Source of the DNA: Oikopleura dioica
Taxonomy: Eukaryota > Chordata > Appendicularia > Copelata > Oikopleuridae
NCBI GenBank assembly: GCA_907165135.1
Contig: OU015567.1
Location: 8,685,001 to 8,749,000 of the forward strand
Length of the DNA stretch: 64,000 bases
Reading direction: 5' to 3'
The notes beneath the pieces were generated by a model. It was not told where the DNA came from. It made no database searches and was given only the letters and a program-made list of their open reading frames with translations. Shown one piece after another: positions 62,948 to 64,000 of this stretch (position 1 is its first letter; every line of letters begins with the position of its first letter). The translations under genes and the position numbers were made by a program.

Positions 62948-64000
62948 TTATTGATTCGTCTGGAGTTTTCTCAAGAATTTTTTCTGTAAACCAGTGTAAA
63001 ACCAAGCGGATGCTCCAATTGCAGCGACAGAAAGAACTTTCAGCATAAAAACGCCAAGATTCTTGAAAAACTCGAGCTCAACTTCTCGCTTGAATTCTTC
63101 GTTCAGGATGAATTTTTCCATGAAATTTTCTCCTTTTTTCGTTTTGTTCACATGCTAAAATTGTGTAAATAAGTGTTCGTGAATAGCAAACAAACGGGAA
63201 TGGGAATATTTGGGACTTCTTTTCCGAGGAATTTGCAAAGCGGCTCCCAGCCATCTTTCACGTTCCAAATCAGAAGCCGATCTTTGGGCACAGTCCTGAT
63301 CACTCGTTCATTATGCTCTTCGTAGTACGCCTTGCTCTCAATCATCGAATCTCTGAAATTGGCCAGGTGCTGACTCGGCCAGAAAGCTTTCCATGGGGCG
63401 GGAAGAAATGGACCGTGTTTCTCCCAATTAGCTGTTCTCATCACGGACTTTCGGAAGCAATGGTTGCTTATCGCGAACTTAATTTTTTTGAAAAATAATG
63501 AGTTTAGAGAAGTCAAACCATTTGAAAGAATTTTCTTCCGAACCAGCCAGCGTTGTGGAATCTCTCATCAAGCCAGAACCTGTACGGATGCGCGTTGAAT
63601 TCCTTTTCAAAAAGTTTTCTAGTGTTTTTAATTTCGTTTATTCTTCATCGTTCGACTTTTTCCTGATCCATAAATCTGACGAGACTTCTGTTCCAAACAT
63701 CAACATTGTCCCTAACAGTTAAAATCACTTTCGCATTTGGGGACGCCTTGAAGAGTTCTTCCCAGTAAATGTTTCCCGGGTGGTCTTGATTTACAGTGTA
63801 TCCTCTGCTCGTGTACTCTTCTATGACCTGCTCAATGGGGACTTTTCCATCAATAAAATCGGTCCAAATTTGAGTCAGGTAAAAGAGTGTCTCTGGATAA
63901 TCGGCAACTTTGTATCCAAGCTCTCTTGAAAGGTGTGTTGAAATCAACAAAGAGAATTTTTGCTGTTACCTGAGTGCAAGAGAACAACTCTTCGTTGATG
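62948..64000 (-). CDS. Sulfotransferase-like protein (5' part outside window)
   Basis: Minus strand. The last exon (63151-62948) gives HVNKTKKGENFMEKFILNEE and a C-terminal hydrophobic segment (VLSVAAIGASAWFYTGL). Before it are RDSMIESKAYYEEHNERVIR, RLLIWNVKDGWEPLCKFLGK and PNIPIP, then SPNAKVILTVRDNVDVWNRS, and ELGYKVADYPETLFYLTQIW near the right edge. The VKDGWEPLCKFLG and PNAKVILTVRD motifs fit the Sulfotransfer_4 type family. The PAPS-binding P-loop should lie beyond base 64000. Predicted tail-anchored or C-terminal membrane protein. Confidence 0.75.

Overview
This is animal nuclear DNA with a very compact layout. The gene set contains IFT20, VPS35, tropomodulin, MEF2, an ERG-like ETS factor, a secretin-family GPCR, a chondroitin-synthase-like enzyme and replication-dependent histones. 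Most introns are 30-60 bases. Same-strand genes follow each other after 40-300 bases, and a pyrimidine-rich AG acceptor usually sits just before the start codon, as expected for spliced-leader trans-splicing and operons. Several introns must begin with GA rather than GT to keep conserved reading frames. Together these features point to a larvacean tunicate, most likely Oikopleura dioica. That identification is an inference from architecture, not a database match.

Layout: 1-645 is the 5' part of a minus-strand GIY-YIG-like gene. From 942 to 16277 lies a dense plus-strand run: WDR74, DNAJB11, PIGV, a glycosyltransferase, IFT20, VPS35, VMA21, BCCIP, a second DNAJB11-like gene, TEX261 and a SERF protein. 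From 17110 to 25732 come a small orphan, an unrecognised helical protein, tropomodulin, a zinc-binding protein and OTUD5. From 26159 to 31791 two divergent genes, a caspase homologue with its catalytic residues replaced and a coiled-coil RING protein, each carry a hAT-like element inside a coding exon; one element is 2.6 kb and holds about 27 copies of a 56-bp hairpin minisatellite. From 31834 to 34995 there is a histone quartet arranged as two divergent pairs (H3/H4 and H2A/H2B) with 3' stem-loops. From 35361 to 44891 there is a fast-evolving secreted or membrane cluster: a Kelch-like type II membrane protein flanked by two copies of a duplicated promoter plus 5' exon. The downstream copy begins a fibrinogen-domain lectin gene; the upstream copy is fused to a histone H2B-type 3' end. 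The long introns here and the following gene-poor stretch (44.9-49.4 kb) carry interstitial TTAGGG repeats. From 49612 to 64000 come MEF2, a chondroitin-synthase-like gene, an ETS gene, a small coiled-coil gene, a class B GPCR with two inverted tRNA-Pro genes in an intron, and a partial sulfotransferase on the minus strand.

Functionally, the operon-like run holds housekeeping genes (ribosome assembly, ER folding, GPI anchors, cilia, retromer, V-ATPase assembly). The developmental regulators (MEF2, ETS, GPCR) have larger upstream regions, and MEF2 has a TATA-type promoter. Exon coordinates are hand-derived and checked by reading-frame arithmetic; a few 5' ends remain unresolved and are marked as such.
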